64,000 bases of DNA from Micromonospora sp. WMMA1363 (GCF_030345795.1 NZ_JAUALB010000001.1:2906001-2970000); one strand, 5' to 3'. Positions 9,883-19,734 are shown, numbered from the stretch's first letter. Numbers and translations: made by a program. The notes: a model not told the origin generated them from the sequence alone.

Positions 9883-11535
9883 TCAGCTCTCGGCCGGACG
9901 GTCGGTGGTGCCGTCGCGGAACCGGGTCACCGTCTCGCGGCCCTCCTCACCCGCCAGCGGCTGGGCCGGGGCCTCGTTGATCCGCTGCTCGTCCTCCTTG
10001 CCGAGGAAGAGCTGCTTGAAGTCGGTGATCGCCGAGTCGAGCGAACCGATGATCTCGTCGTCCCACTTACCGTCGGCGATGCCCGCGAGAACGCCCTCGT
10101 GCTTGTGCCGCAGGTACTGGAGGAACTCGGACTCGAACCGCCGGATCTCGCCGACCGGGATGTCGTCCAGCTTGCCCTCGGTGCCGGCCCAGACCGAGAC
10201 GACCTGCTCCTGCACCGGGTACGGCGAGTAGTTCGGCTGCTTGAGCAGCTCGACCAGCCGGGAACCGCGCTCCAGCTGGGCCCGGGATGCCTTGTCCAGG
10301 TCGGAGGCGAAGGCGGCGAACGCCTCCAGCTCGCGGTACTGGGCCAGGTTCAGCCGCAGCGAGCCGGCCACCTTCTTCATCGGCTTCACCTGGGCGGCGC
10401 CACCGACCCGGGAAACCGACGTGCCGACGTTGATGGCTGGCCGCACGCCCTGGTTGAACAGGTCGGTCTCCAGGAAGATCTGGCCGTCGGTGATGGAGAT
10501 GACGTTGGTCGGGATGAACGCCGAGATGTCGTTCGCCTTGGTCTCGATGATCGGCAGTCCGGTCATCGAGCCGCCGCCCATCTCGTCCGACAGCTTCGCG
10601 CAGCGCTCCAGCAGCCGGGAGTGCAGGTAGAAGACGTCACCCGGGTACGCCTCACGGCCGGGCGGACGGCGCAGCAGCAGCGACACGGCGCGGTACGCCT
10701 CGGCCTGCTTGCTCAGGTCGTCGAAGACGATCAGGACGTGCTTACCGCCGTACATCCAGTGCTGGCCGATGGACGAGCCGGTGTACGGAGCGAGGTACTT
10801 GAAGCCGGCCGGGTCGGAGGCCGGCGAGGCGACGATGGTGGTGTACTCCATCGCGCCCGCCTCCTCCAGGACACCCTTGAGCGAGGCGATCGTGGAGGCC
10901 TTCTGGCCGACGGCGACGTAGATGCAGCGGACCTGCTTCTTCGGGTCGCCGGAGCGCCAGTTGTCGCGCTGGTTGAGGATGGTGTCCAGGGCGACCGTGG
11001 TCTTGCCGGTCTTCCGGTCACCGATGATCAGCTGCCGCTGACCCCGGCCGATCGGGGTCATCGCGTCCACGGCCTTGATGCCGGTCTGCATCGGCTCGGA
11101 GACGGACTGCCGGGCCATCACGTTGGGGGCCTGGAGCTCCAGCTCGCGGAAGCCCTCGTTGGCGATCTCGCCGAGGCCGTCGATCGGCTGGCCGAGCGCG
11201 TTGACCACACGGCCGAGGAAGGCGTCGCCGACCGGCACGGAGAGCACCCGGCCGGTGCGCTTGACGCGCTGTCCCTCCTCGATCCCGGCGAAGTCGCCGA
11301 GGACGACGACACCGATCTCCCGGACGTCGAGGTTCAGCGCCACGCCGAGCGTGCCGTCCTCGAACTCCAGGAGCTCGTTGGTCATGGTCGAGGGCAGACC
11401 CTCGACGTGGGCGATGCCGTCCCCGGCGTCAGCGACGGTGCCGACCTCCTCGCGGGACACGTCGGCGCTGTAGGAGGAGACGTAGCGCTCCAGGGCGCCG
11501 CGGATCTCCTCCGTCGAGATGGTCAGCTCGGCCAT
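9883..11535 (-). CDS. atpA: F1Fo ATP synthase subunit alpha
   Basis: Alpha forms the non-catalytic half of the F1 hexamer. The 550-residue product shows the P-loop [45 protein letters not shown], and the arginine-finger region [18 protein letters not shown]-terminal tail of about 40 residues rich in Glu/Arg extends past the usual end, as in other actinobacteria. It lies 84 bases after atpH and 3 bases before atpG. Confidence 0.97.
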   Translation of the reverse strand: MAELTISTEEIRGALERYVSSYSADVSREEVGTVADAGDGIAHVEGLPSTMTNELLEFEDGTLGVALNLDVREIGVVVLGDFAGIEEGQRVKRTGRVLSVPVGDAFLGRVVNALGQPIDGLGEIANEGFRELELQAPNVMARQSVSEPMQTGIKAVDAMTPIGRGQRQLIIGDRKTGKTTVALDTILNQRDNWRSGDPKKQVRCIYVAVGQKASTIASLKGVLEEAGAMEYTTIVASPASDPAGFKYLAPYTGSSIGQHWMYGGKHVLIVFDDLSKQAEAYRAVSLLLRRPPGREAYPGDVFYLHSRLLERCAKLSDEMGGGSMTGLPIIETKANDISAFIPTNVISITDGQIFLETDLFNQGVRPAINVGTSVSRVGGAAQVKPMKKVAGSLRLNLAQYRELEAFAAFASDLDKASRAQLERGSRLVELLKQPNYSPYPVQEQVVSVWAGTEGKLDDIPVGEIRRFESEFLQYLRHKHEGVLAGIADGKWDDEIIGSLDSAITDFKQLFLGKEDEQRINEAPAQPLAGEEGRETVTRFRDGTTDRPAES

Positions 11536-11619
11536 CCTCTGCTTCCTTAAGTATCAGGGCCCGGGATACCTAGTACCGACCGGTCCGATGGCGTCGAATC
11601 AGGGCTGCGGAAGCGCTGG

Positions 11620-12441
11620 TCAGCTCTTCGCGAGCGCGTTGCGGGTCTCGTTGAGCCGGCGCAGCACGGTGCCGTCGTACAGGTCGGAGCCGACCCGCAC
11701 GCTCACTCCACCGAGCACCTCCGGCTTCACCGTCTGCTTGACGGAAACCTCACGACCGTACATCTCCGAGAGGCGGGCACCGAGGCGTCGCTCCTCCTCG
11801 TCACCCAGCGGGGCCGCCACGGTCACGTACGCGACCTGCCGGTCCTGCCGGTCAGCGGCCAGCTCGACCAGTCGGGTGAGCGCCCCGGTGAAGGAGCGTC
11901 CCCCGAACCCGCCGAGCGCCGCCTCGACGAGGCGGACGGTGACCGGTCGGGCCCTGCCGGCCAACAGCTCACGGGCCAGCTCGGCCCGCCGGGCGACCGG
12001 GGCGACCGGGTCGGAGAGCGCGTTGGACAGCGCCGACTGACCCGCGACGACCTGCCCGAAGCGGAACAGCTCGTCCTCGACCTCGCCCAGGTCCCCCGCC
12101 TTGTCGGCGGCGGCGAGCAGCGCCTCCACGCCGAGCCGTTCGGCGCCGTCGAGGAGTTCCGACGGGGCCGACCAGCGGCCGGCGGCCAGGGTGGTGAGCA
12201 GGTCGAGCGCGTCGGCGCCGACCTTGCCACCGAGGATCCCGGCGAGCAGACCGCTCCGGTCCCCGCCGGAGCGGGCCGGGTCGGAGAGCGCCCGGCGCAG
12301 CCGCGGCTCCCGCCGCAACAGGTCGGCGACGGAGAGGAGGTCGTCGGCGGTGGCGGCCACCGCCGACGGCTCCGCGCCGCGGACGTACGCGTCGAGGCGG
12401 TCGGCCGCGATCCTGTACGACTCCCGGCTGGCGGCCTGCAT
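11620..12441 (-). CDS. atpH: F1Fo ATP synthase subunit delta
   Basis: Delta ties the peripheral stalk to the top of F1. The 273-residue product carries the OSCP/delta signature near its C-terminus (VAYVTVAAPLGDEEERRLGARLSEMYGREVSV and GGVSVRVGSDLYDGTVLRRLNETRNALAKS). It is longer than the 180-residue E. coli protein because of a helical N-terminal region, but it is not the b-delta fusion of mycobacteria: atpF is separate. The start overlaps the atpF stop by one base. Confidence 0.95.
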   Translation of the reverse strand: MQAASRESYRIAADRLDAYVRGAEPSAVAATADDLLSVADLLRREPRLRRALSDPARSGGDRSGLLAGILGGKVGADALDLLTTLAAGRWSAPSELLDGAERLGVEALLAAADKAGDLGEVEDELFRFGQVVAGQSALSNALSDPVAPVARRAELARELLAGRARPVTVRLVEAALGGFGGRSFTGALTRLVELAADRQDRQVAYVTVAAPLGDEEERRLGARLSEMYGREVSVKQTVKPEVLGGVSVRVGSDLYDGTVLRRLNETRNALAKS

Positions 12442-12968
12442 CAGCGGGCCCCCGCGCTCTCGAGACCGCTGAGGAACCGGTCGACGGTCCCCTTGCGACG
12501 CGCCTCGTCGGCGAGTGACTCACCGACGATCTTGCTGGCCAGGTCCACCGCCAGGGTGCCGACCTCGGTGCGCAGCTCGCGCACGATGGTGGCCCGCTCG
12601 GCGACGAGCTGCTCCTTGCCGGCGGCGATGATCCGGTCGGACTCCTCCCGCGCCTTGGCGAGGATGTCCTGGCGGATGCCCTCCGCGTCGGCCCGGGCGT
12701 CGTCGCGGATCCGCGCCGCCTCGGTACGCACCTCGGCCAGCTGGGCCCGGTACTGCTCGAGCAGCTGGTTGGCCTCGGCCTGAGCGGCCTCGGCTCGTTT
12801 GAGGCCACCCTCGATCGCGTCGACCCGCGCCTGGTACATCGCCTCCATCCGCGGCATGACGAACTTCAGCAGCACGAAGACGAGCAGGGCGAAGGCGATC
12901 GACCCGACGACGATTTCCTGCCAGATCGGCAGGATCGGGTTGTGCGTGCCTTCGGCGGCGAGATACAT
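12441..12968 (-). CDS. atpF: F1Fo ATP synthase subunit b
   Basis: Subunit b forms the membrane-anchored peripheral stalk. The 175-residue product begins MYLAAEGTHNPILPIWQEIV, with one membrane helix (about residues 17-40) followed by a long charged coiled coil (EAMYQARVDAIEGGLKRAEAAQAEANQLLEQ and onward). ATG at 12968 is chosen because GGAGG lies a few bases upstream and the protein then has the normal b layout. It overlaps atpH by one base. Confidence 0.95.
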   Translation of the reverse strand: MYLAAEGTHNPILPIWQEIVVGSIAFALLVFVLLKFVMPRMEAMYQARVDAIEGGLKRAEAAQAEANQLLEQYRAQLAEVRTEAARIRDDARADAEGIRQDILAKAREESDRIIAAGKEQLVAERATIVRELRTEVGTLAVDLASKIVGESLADEARRKGTVDRFLSGLESAGAR

Positions 12969-12999
12969 GTCGGACCTCCGGGTCGGGGAAGAGCGCTCG

Positions 13000-13257
<258 letters not shown>

Positions 13258-13319
13258 TCACGTGTACGGGGTTGGTACCAGAAAGCTTGGTCGGGCCGGG
13301 CGGCCCGCCGAGCCGGATC

Positions 13320-14099
13320 TCAGTGCTCCTCAGCCAGCGAGGTGCCGACGTAGTTGGCGGTCAGGGTGACGAAGACGTATGCCTGCAGCGCGGCCACCAG
13401 CAACTCGAAGAAGGCCATCACGATCGCCATCGCGAAGGAGAAGACCGAGGTCACTTGGACGAAGGGGTTGTCCGTGGCCAGCAACACGAAGCCACCGACG
13501 GTGAAGACCAGCAGGAGCAGGTGCCCGGCGAACATGTTGGCGAAAAGCCGGAGGGCCAGGGTAACCGGCCGGACGATGAAGTTCTGCAGGAACTCGATCG
13601 GGACCAGCAGGAAGTGCATCGGCCACGGTACGCCCGGCAGGATCAGGCTCATCTTGAAGTATTTTGCGAGACCGTGCTTGCGGATCCCGACGGTGAGGTA
13701 GAGCACGTAGGAGATTGCCGAGAGCACGATCGGGAAGGCGATGTGCGAGTTCGGCGAGATCTGCAGCCCGGGCACGATGCTGAAGATGTTGGTCACCAGG
13801 ATGAAGCTGAACAGCACCGTGAAGTAGGGGGCGAACCTGATCCCGGCATTGCCCATCTGCTCCCGGGCGATGTTGTCCCGGACCAGGCCGTAGACCGACT
13901 CGGCCAGCCACTGACCCTTGCTGGGGACCAGCTTCGGGTTCCGGTAGGCGGCCATGTAGAAGATGATCACCAGCCCGACGGCCAGCCAGACCATGAGGGT
14001 GAACTTCGTGACCCACGGGCCGGCCACGTCCGGCGGGTAGAAGTCTCCGACGCCGGGGGGCCAGGGAAGTTCCTGGGCGACGACCAGCCGTCCGCTCAC
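13320..14099 (-). CDS. atpB: F1Fo ATP synthase subunit a
   Basis: Subunit a forms the proton half-channels beside the c ring. The essential Arg is in LALRLFANMFAGHLLLL, and the last helix contains FFELLVAALQAYVFVTLTANYVG. I place the start at GTG 14099, because GGAGG stands eight bases upstream and the product (259 residues) begins VSGRLVVAQELPWPPGVGDFYPP. A longer reading from GTG 14141, directly abutting the preceding stop, is the alternative. It is the first structural Fo gene of the operon. Confidence 0.95.
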   Translation of the reverse strand: MSGRLVVAQELPWPPGVGDFYPPDVAGPWVTKFTLMVWLAVGLVIIFYMAAYRNPKLVPSKGQWLAESVYGLVRDNIAREQMGNAGIRFAPYFTVLFSFILVTNIFSIVPGLQISPNSHIAFPIVLSAISYVLYLTVGIRKHGLAKYFKMSLILPGVPWPMHFLLVPIEFLQNFIVRPVTLALRLFANMFAGHLLLLVFTVGGFVLLATDNPFVQVTSVFSFAMAIVMAFFELLVAALQAYVFVTLTANYVGTSLAEEH

Positions 14100-14141
14100 C
14101 GTGTCATCCTCCGCACTCGACAGACCCGCGTGTGCCGGCAC

Positions 14142-14363
14142 TCAGGCACCGAGCCTTTTCATGATCAGGTAGATCGCTGCGGCTGCGCCGAGCATCATGC
14201 CGACCGCGATCCCCACGCCGGTCGGCACGCCGAGGAAGCCCTCCGCCAACCAGCCGAGGAATCCCCACACCAGGATGCCGGCGAGCAGGTAGCCCAGTAC
14301 GGCGCCCGCCACGCCCTCCGACGAGTGCGCGTCGGACGGTTCGCGGTCTGGGTTGTCGGCCAT
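14142..14363 (-). CDS. Small AtpZ/AtpI-like membrane protein
   Basis: This 73-residue protein starts MADNPDREPSDAHSSEGVAG and has two membrane segments (VLGYLLAGILVWGFLGWLAEGF and VGIAVGMMLGAAAAIYLIMK) separated by a short GVPTG turn. That is the pattern of AtpZ-like proteins encoded at the head of ATP synthase operons, thought to help Fo assembly or Mg2+ supply. It is followed immediately by atpB. The name is based on context and topology, not on catalytic motifs. Confidence 0.75.
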   Translation of the reverse strand: MADNPDREPSDAHSSEGVAGAVLGYLLAGILVWGFLGWLAEGFLGVPTGVGIAVGMMLGAAAAIYLIMKRLGA

Positions 14364-14482
14364 GACCACGCGAACAATATCAGCAGGAACATGCGCGAGT
14401 GTGCGGCACCCCCCACACTGCGGGCGGCGTGCGGGCGACTGCTGGCGCGTCAATCCGGGCCAGACTACTCCTGTCCGACCCA

Positions 14483-14507
14483 CCTGACAGGACATCGAAA
14501 TGTCAGG
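14483..14507. promoter_or_regulatory. Inverted repeat in the leader before the ATP synthase genes
   Basis: CCTGACA and TGTCAGG flank an 11-base centre, about 130 bases upstream of the AtpZ-like start and after the end of the AtpI-like gene. It lies in the only sizeable gap of the operon (14364-14557), so it may belong to the main atp promoter. Function unproved. Confidence 0.35.
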
Positions 14508-14557
14508 AGAACGTCAGCCGTCCGGTCGGTGACACCCCGGGGTCGGCCACCGCCACC

Positions 14558-14992
14558 TCAATCCCGCGACGACGGATCGACCGTGGGTGACGGAGACCGT
14601 AGGGCCCAGGCCAGGTGGGCACCCGTCCAGACAACCACGGCGGCGATGATGGCCACCCCCATATCCGGTAGCCCGGCCCAGCCGGTCGCGGCGACCGCCG
14701 CCATCACGACGCCGAGCACCACGATCTTCGTGGCGTAGGTGACCAGGCCGACCGACATGATCAACTGCGGGCTGACCGCGTCCGCCCAGGCCACCGAGAG
14801 ACCGGAGACCAGATAGCTCGCGACCACGAGGGCGATCCCGGCGGCCACCGCGACGGCTCCGGTGGCACCCCGGACGACCGCGGCGACCGGGACGGCGACG
14901 ACCGCGAACAGGGCGCACGCCGTCAGGGGCAGCCGGAGGTACGGCAGCCGGGCCCGAATCGCGCCCGGCTCGCCGGCCCGTGGCGCGCTCAC
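14558..14992 (-). CDS. AtpI-like integral membrane protein
   Basis: The 144-residue product has four hydrophobic segments (LPLTACALFAVVAVPVAAVV, GAVAVAAGIALVVASYLVSG, LIMSVGLVTYATKIVVLGVVMAAV and MGVAIIAAVVVWTGAHLAWAL). This topology and position are those of subunit I-type proteins ahead of Fo genes. GTG at 14992 shares four bases (GTGA) with the stop of the upstream small protein, which indicates translational coupling. A 194-base gap separates it from the AtpZ-like gene. The AtpI role is an inference from place and topology. Confidence 0.7.
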   Translation of the reverse strand: MSAPRAGEPGAIRARLPYLRLPLTACALFAVVAVPVAAVVRGATGAVAVAAGIALVVASYLVSGLSVAWADAVSPQLIMSVGLVTYATKIVVLGVVMAAVAATGWAGLPDMGVAIIAAVVVWTGAHLAWALRSPSPTVDPSSRD

Positions 14993-15306
14993 CGGGGAAC
15001 CGCCGGGAACGCCCCGACCAGCCCGGTCACCGCGGCCGCCGCCCGGCGCAGTCCGTCCGCGCCGCCAGTGGTTGCCGGGCCGATGGGCGCCGGCCGGGCA
15101 GGGAGATCGGCCACCTGCGACACCTCCGGCCCGCCCACGCCGGGAAAGGTGCCGCCCGGCGCGCCGACTCGACTGCCGGGCGCCACCCCCGGCTGCCGCG
15201 CGCCGGGCGGGACGGCGTTCTTGTTCAACGGGATACCGATCCCCGGATCGGCACCCCGCGACTGGTCGTCCGGCCCCGCGAAGGTCGGCGTCGTCTCGGT
15301 GTCCAC
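14989..15306 (-). CDS. Small Pro/Gly-rich hypothetical protein
   Basis: A 105-residue product from GTG at 15306, rich in Pro, Gly and Ala, with no membrane segment and no recognised domain. The middle (PPGARQPGVAPGSRVGAPGG) looks disordered; the end (GLRRAAAAVTGLVGAFPAVPR) could form one helix. It starts 20 bases after the penicillin-binding protein gene and overlaps the AtpI-like gene by four bases, so it joins both in one probable transcript. Codon bias supports translation; function unknown. Confidence 0.6.
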   Translation of the reverse strand: MDTETTPTFAGPDDQSRGADPGIGIPLNKNAVPPGARQPGVAPGSRVGAPGGTFPGVGGPEVSQVADLPARPAPIGPATTGGADGLRRAAAAVTGLVGAFPAVPR

Positions 15307-15326
15307 GGCGCCCGAGTCTAGGGGCC

Positions 15327-17438
15327 CTAGTCCCCGGTCCTGGCTCGGGTGACGTCGTAGGCGATCGCCTCGCTCGGCGGGACGAAGTCGCGGACCGGCT
15401 GCTCACCCAGGGCGAGCGACATCAGCTCGGCCACCGCGGGCACCATCTTCGACTGCACCGAGTGGCCGACGGCATCCTGCGGGTCATCCGGATTGGTCGC
15501 CATCGCCGCGACGGCCAGCTGCGGGGTGACCGCGACGACGGTCTCCGTGCCGTACCCCTCCGAGCTTCCGGTCTTGCCGGCGACCGGGCGCCCCAGCCGC
15601 TCACGCAGCGACTCCGCGGTACCCCCCTTGCACCGCCGGTACATCGACCGGTCGCCGACCGGACACCGCGCGGCGTCCGCCGCCGCGCGGGCGACGTCGG
15701 GGTCCACCACCTGGCGGCAGTCCGGCTGGGCGGCGTCGACCGGACGCCCGGCCGCGTCGGTGATCGACACCACCGGCAGCGGCGCGCACCAGGTCCCCTC
15801 CGCCGCCACCGTGGCATACGCGTTCGCCAGGTCCAACGGCGTGGTCGCCGACACACCGAGGGTGAACGGCCCCCACTCGCGGGCGCCGTGCCGGGCCAGC
15901 CGCGCGTCGCTCTCGGCCCGGAACACGATGCCGAGCCGCTCGGCCATCTCCACCGCCCGGTCGGCACCGACCCGTTCGATCAGCCAGACGAAGTACGTGT
16001 TGACCGACTGACCGAACGCGCTCCACATGGTGTGCCGGCCGTCGACCGACAAGCTCGCGTTGCGCGGACACCAGTACCCGCCACAACTGCCCTCGCCGGA
16101 GATCGGGTAGTCCGTGCGGATCCGGTCGGGCGCGTCGTACTCGGTGTCGAGCGGAAGGCCGGATTCCAGAGCGGCCAACAAGGTGAACAGCTTGAAGGTG
16201 CTGCCGGCCTGGTAGCCCTGGACCGCCCCGCCCCCGGCCACCAACTGGTTGACCGTGTTCGGGCGGTTCTTCTGGCCGGCCGGGTTGGCCGCCACACCGT
16301 AGTCCCGGTTCACCGCCAGGGCCAGCACCCGGCCGGTGCCGGGCTGGACCACCGCGGTCGGCATCGCGTACGGGTCGTCGGTTGAATAGACCCGCCGCAC
16401 CTGCTCGGTGGCGGCCCGCTGCACGGCCGGATCCAGCGACGCCACGATCGAGTACCCGCCCCGACGCAACGCGAGCTGCCGCTCGTCGAGCGTCTTCCCG
16501 AACGCCTCCTGCGAGTTCCACCAACGGGTGAACCAGTCACAGAAGAAGCTCCAGTCGTTGTGCGCGGCGGGGATCGCCGCGCAGTCGTTCGGTGTTTCGC
16601 TCGGACGCAGGGCGAGCGGCGTTGCCTTCGCGTCGGCGGCATCGGCGGCCGTGACCTGCCCCGACTCCACCATCTGGTCCAGCACGTACGCCCGCCGCCG
16701 CAGCGCGGCGGCGGCGTCGCCGTTGATCGGATCGTCGGTGTGCGGCGAGCGGACCAGCCCGGCGAGGAGCGCCGCCTCGGCCAACGTGAGGTCGGCCGGG
16801 GACTTCGCGAAGTAGCGCTTGCTCGCGGCGGCCACCCCGTACGCCCCGGCGCCGAAGTACGCGATGTTGAGATAACGGATGATGATCTCGTCCTTGCTCA
16901 GCTCGCGCTCGAGGGCCAGCGCGTACCGCATCTCCTGGATCTTGCGGCCGGCGCTCACCTCGGTGGCGGCGCGGCGCTGTCGCTCCGTCAACCGGGGATC
17001 GGTGGAGAGCACGTTACGGACGTACTGCATGGTCAGCGTCGACGCGCCCTGTCGGACCGTGCCACCGCTCCGGTTGACCACGAACGCCCGGATCACGCCC
17101 CGCATGTCCACCCCGCTGTGCTGGTGAAAGCGGACGTCCTCGGCGGCGACGACGGCCTGGCGCATGACCGGGGCCACCCCGGACAGCGGCACGTCCATCC
17201 GATCCTCCTGGTAGAAGGACGTGACCAGGGTGGTTCCGTCGCTGGCGTACAGGGTGGACCGCTGCGCTGTGGGTGGCATCCGCAGCGTGTTGGGCAGCTC
17301 CGAGTAGGGCGCGACGAGCGCCGAGAACCCGACCCCGAACACCAGCGCGGCCGGTAGGGCCGCGGCCGCGAGCACGAGACCGGCCAAGACGCCGGCGAGC
17401 AGGACGGTCATGAGCTTGTCGAGGTGCGCCCGGGTCAT
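15327..17438 (-). CDS. Class A penicillin-binding protein (glycosyltransferase and transpeptidase)
   Basis: This 703-residue bifunctional enzyme polymerises and cross-links peptidoglycan. After one N-terminal membrane segment (about residues 12-40) comes the GT51 domain with EDVRFHQHSGVDMRGVIRA, QGASTLTMQYVRN and the ELSKDEIIIRYLNIAYFG region. The transpeptidase domain then carries SxxK (GSTFKLFTLL), SxN (QSVNTYFVW) and KTG (AGKTGSSEGYG). All catalytic residues appear intact. No C-terminal PASTA repeat is present. It begins a minus-strand run that leads into the ATP synthase genes. Confidence 0.95.
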   Translation of the reverse strand: MTRAHLDKLMTVLLAGVLAGLVLAAAALPAALVFGVGFSALVAPYSELPNTLRMPPTAQRSTLYASDGTTLVTSFYQEDRMDVPLSGVAPVMRQAVVAAEDVRFHQHSGVDMRGVIRAFVVNRSGGTVRQGASTLTMQYVRNVLSTDPRLTERQRRAATEVSAGRKIQEMRYALALERELSKDEIIIRYLNIAYFGAGAYGVAAASKRYFAKSPADLTLAEAALLAGLVRSPHTDDPINGDAAAALRRRAYVLDQMVESGQVTAADAADAKATPLALRPSETPNDCAAIPAAHNDWSFFCDWFTRWWNSQEAFGKTLDERQLALRRGGYSIVASLDPAVQRAATEQVRRVYSTDDPYAMPTAVVQPGTGRVLALAVNRDYGVAANPAGQKNRPNTVNQLVAGGGAVQGYQAGSTFKLFTLLAALESGLPLDTEYDAPDRIRTDYPISGEGSCGGYWCPRNASLSVDGRHTMWSAFGQSVNTYFVWLIERVGADRAVEMAERLGIVFRAESDARLARHGAREWGPFTLGVSATTPLDLANAYATVAAEGTWCAPLPVVSITDAAGRPVDAAQPDCRQVVDPDVARAAADAARCPVGDRSMYRRCKGGTAESLRERLGRPVAGKTGSSEGYGTETVVAVTPQLAVAAMATNPDDPQDAVGHSVQSKMVPAVAELMSLALGEQPVRDFVPPSEAIAYDVTRARTGD

Positions 17439-17513
17439 CAGCTCTCCCCGCAGGAGCCGTCAGGACCCGTCCAGAATGACCTGAATGCACCTCCTGTCCG
17501 CCTCGTTCGCGGA

Positions 17514-17537
17514 CGGGTAACCCGGGTGGGTTACCCG
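17514..17537. terminator. Hairpin at the end of the phosphatase gene
   Basis: CGGGTAACCC and GGGTTACCCG form a 10-bp stem with a 4-base loop that includes the phosphatase stop codon. It separates the prmC-tsaC-phosphatase unit from the penicillin-binding protein gene. Confidence 0.55.
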
Positions 17538-18142
17538 AGCAGCGCCGCCGCCAGCGGGTCGACGACCTCCTCGATCTCGTCAGCGACCCGGCTGAAGCAC
17601 TGGTCGCCACGGCCCCACGGGTCGTCGAGGTCGTCGGTGGACAGCGCTGTGGTGCCCGCGCGGGCCGCGTGGGCCGCCGCCACCAGGGCCACGCCCCGCG
17701 CGTACACGGCGTCGGGGTGCGTGTCGGCCGGCGGCAGGTCAGCCAGGTCCACCGCGGCCAGCAGGCGGCCGAACTCACCCAGTACGAAGGTCCGCGCCGC
17801 CGCGTCCGGACGCAGCGCCACCACGTACTCCTGCTGGTCGGCGGTCGCGGTGAGGACCAGGTCGGCGGCGTCGATGTGGTCCGAGCGCAACTTGCGCGCC
17901 GCGAAACCCTCGACGCTGCCGCCCCGACCGGCCACCTGCCGGGCGGCCGGCGGGTTCATCTCCTCGCCGGCGTGCCAGCCACCGGTGCCGGCGCTGTGGC
18001 TGTACAACAGGTCGTCGGCCCGGTCCGGGCCCGACCCGCGCCGCTGAAGCCGCGCCCGGACAGCCAGGACCAACAGCCGCTCCGCCATCGGCGAACGGCA
18101 GATGTTGCCCATGCACACGTGCAGCACGGTGAACGGAGGCAC
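17531..18142 (-). CDS. Low-molecular-weight protein tyrosine phosphatase
   Basis: The 203-residue product has the active-site loop CMGNICRS (C-X5-R) at residues 10-17 and the general-acid motif DDPWGRGDQ near the C-terminus. That is the arrangement of arsenate-reductase-like low-MW phosphatases such as Wzb and PtpA. A central insert (about residues 40-75) makes it longer than the usual 150-165 residues. It starts one base after the tsaC stop. In actinobacteria such proteins affect cell envelope and secondary metabolism; the target here is unknown. Confidence 0.88.
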   Translation of the reverse strand: MPPFTVLHVCMGNICRSPMAERLLVLAVRARLQRRGSGPDRADDLLYSHSAGTGGWHAGEEMNPPAARQVAGRGGSVEGFAARKLRSDHIDAADLVLTATADQQEYVVALRPDAAARTFVLGEFGRLLAAVDLADLPPADTHPDAVYARGVALVAAAHAARAGTTALSTDDLDDPWGRGDQCFSRVADEIEEVVDPLAAALLG

Positions 18143-18787
18143 TCAAGCCACCCGACTCTCGACGACATCCGGGACCACGTCGCGGAGTCGGTCCAGCCCA
18201 ATCGCGCCCGCGCGGAGCAACCGCGGCACCTCGCCGGTGAGATCCACGATCGTGCTCGGTACCGGGTCGGCCGCCGGCCCCGCCTCCAGGTACGTTCGCA
18301 CGGAGTAGGCGAGCTGGTCCCGCGCCACCTCGGCGGTGGTCGCGGCGGGCTGGCCGGTCCTGTTGGCCGAGGCGACCGCCATCGGGCCGGTCTCCCGCAG
18401 CACCTCCAGCGCCACCGGGTGCAACGGCATCCGCACCGCGACCGTTCCCGACGTCTCACCGAGATCCCACCGCAGGCTCGGCGAATGCTCGACCACGATG
18501 GTCAGCGCACCCGGCCAGAACGCCTCGACCAGGTCCCGGGCCGCCCGGGGCAGTGAGAAGACCAACCCGTCGAGCGTGTGCCGGGACCCGATCAACACCG
18601 GCGGCGGCGCCGGCTGGCCGCCCTTGGCCTCGAGCAGAGCCTCGACCGCGGACGGGGTGAACGCGTCCGCGCCGATCCCGTAGACCGTGTCGGTCGGCAG
18701 GACGACCAGCTCGCCGTTGCGGACCGCCTCGATGGCCGCAGCGATGCCGCGGTCCCGGTCGGCAGGCGACCGGCAGTCGTAGAGCAT
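18143..18787 (-). CDS. tsaC: L-threonylcarbamoyladenylate synthase
   Basis: TsaC/Sua5 makes threonylcarbamoyl-AMP from threonine, bicarbonate and ATP for the t6A37 modification of ANN-decoding tRNAs. The YrdC fold is marked by VLPTDTVYGIGADAF near residue 30, then PPPVLIGS, FWPGALTIVVEHSP, VAVRMPLHP and VASANRTGQPA. ATG at 18787 overlaps the prmC stop by one base (TGATG); upstream start codons exist but break this coupling. The 214-residue length fits the short TsaC form. Confidence 0.92.
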   Translation of the reverse strand: MLYDCRSPADRDRGIAAAIEAVRNGELVVLPTDTVYGIGADAFTPSAVEALLEAKGGQPAPPPVLIGSRHTLDGLVFSLPRAARDLVEAFWPGALTIVVEHSPSLRWDLGETSGTVAVRMPLHPVALEVLRETGPMAVASANRTGQPAATTAEVARDQLAYSVRTYLEAGPAADPVPSTIVDLTGEVPRLLRAGAIGLDRLRDVVPDVVESRVA

Positions 18788-19734
18788 CACGAGAAAGCAG
18801 TCTGCCACGCCGGGCCGCCGACGGCGTGCGGGCCGTCCGCTCGGCGGGACGCGGTGGCGAACCGGGGCCGCCCGGACAGGTCGACATGGTCGGCGATCGA
18901 GGCGTACCGGCCGTCCTCGGCAAGCAGCCGGGGCACCACCTCGCCGTGCGTGTCGTCGTGCTCGATTCCCAGCACGCCGTCCGGGCGGAGCAGCGTCGCC
19001 GCCCGGACCAGCACCGGCCGGATCACCGCCAGCCCGTCCGGGCCCGCGAAAACCGCGGGTGCCGGGTCGTGCCGGCCGACCTCGGGGGGCACCACCACGT
19101 CCGCCGGCACGTACGGCGGGTTGCAGAGCAGCACGTCCACCCGGCCCACCAGACCAGCGAGCAGATCCGGGGCGGTGACGTCGGCCGTCACCACCTCGAT
19201 CGGTCGGTCCCCCGCGGCGGCCCGGTCCGTCGCGTTACGTCGCAGCCAGGACAGCGCCTCCGGGGACCGTTCAACCGCCACCACGCGGGCCGCCGGCACC
19301 TCCTGGGCCACCGCGAGAGCGATCGCACCAGAGCCGCTGCACAGGTCCACGACCAGCGGCGCCGCCCGGTGCCGCGCCACCTCGACGCCCCAGCCGGCGA
19401 GCAGTTCCGTCTCCGGGCGGGGCACGAAGGCACCCGGCCCGACCGCCAGCTCCAGGTGACGGAAGGCGGCGACACCGGTGAGATGCTGTAACGGCTCCCG
19501 CTCGGCCCGACGGGCTACCAGCGCGTCGAACCGGTCGCGCTGCGCCGGGGTGAACCCGTCCGCCAGCGCCAGCCGCCCGCGCGGCACCCCCAGCACGTAC
19601 GCGGCCAGCAACTCGGCCTCCACCCGCGCCCCCTCGACGCCGGCGTCAGCGAGCCGCCGGGCAGCCCGCGCCACCGCCAGCGTGGGTCGCTCCCGGTTCG
19701 TCCCTTCGGACGGCTGTTGCGGCAAGATGCTCAC
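18787..19734 (-). CDS. prmC: Peptide chain release factor N5-glutamine methyltransferase
   Basis: PrmC methylates the glutamine of the GGQ motif of release factors. The 315-residue product has the SAM-binding loop VVDLCSGSGAIALAVAQ and the hallmark NPPY (LLCNPPYVPADVVVPPEV). I chose GTG at 19734, giving the start VSILPQQPSEGTNRERPTLA; an upstream in-frame start would add an unconserved tail. Its target gene prfA is nearby on the same strand but is separated by an oppositely oriented GGDEF gene, so the usual prfA-prmC linkage is interrupted. Confidence 0.93.
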   Translation of the reverse strand: MSILPQQPSEGTNRERPTLAVARAARRLADAGVEGARVEAELLAAYVLGVPRGRLALADGFTPAQRDRFDALVARRAEREPLQHLTGVAAFRHLELAVGPGAFVPRPETELLAGWGVEVARHRAAPLVVDLCSGSGAIALAVAQEVPAARVVAVERSPEALSWLRRNATDRAAAGDRPIEVVTADVTAPDLLAGLVGRVDVLLCNPPYVPADVVVPPEVGRHDPAPAVFAGPDGLAVIRPVLVRAATLLRPDGVLGIEHDDTHGEVVPRLLAEDGRYASIADHVDLSGRPRFATASRRADGPHAVGGPAWQTAFS

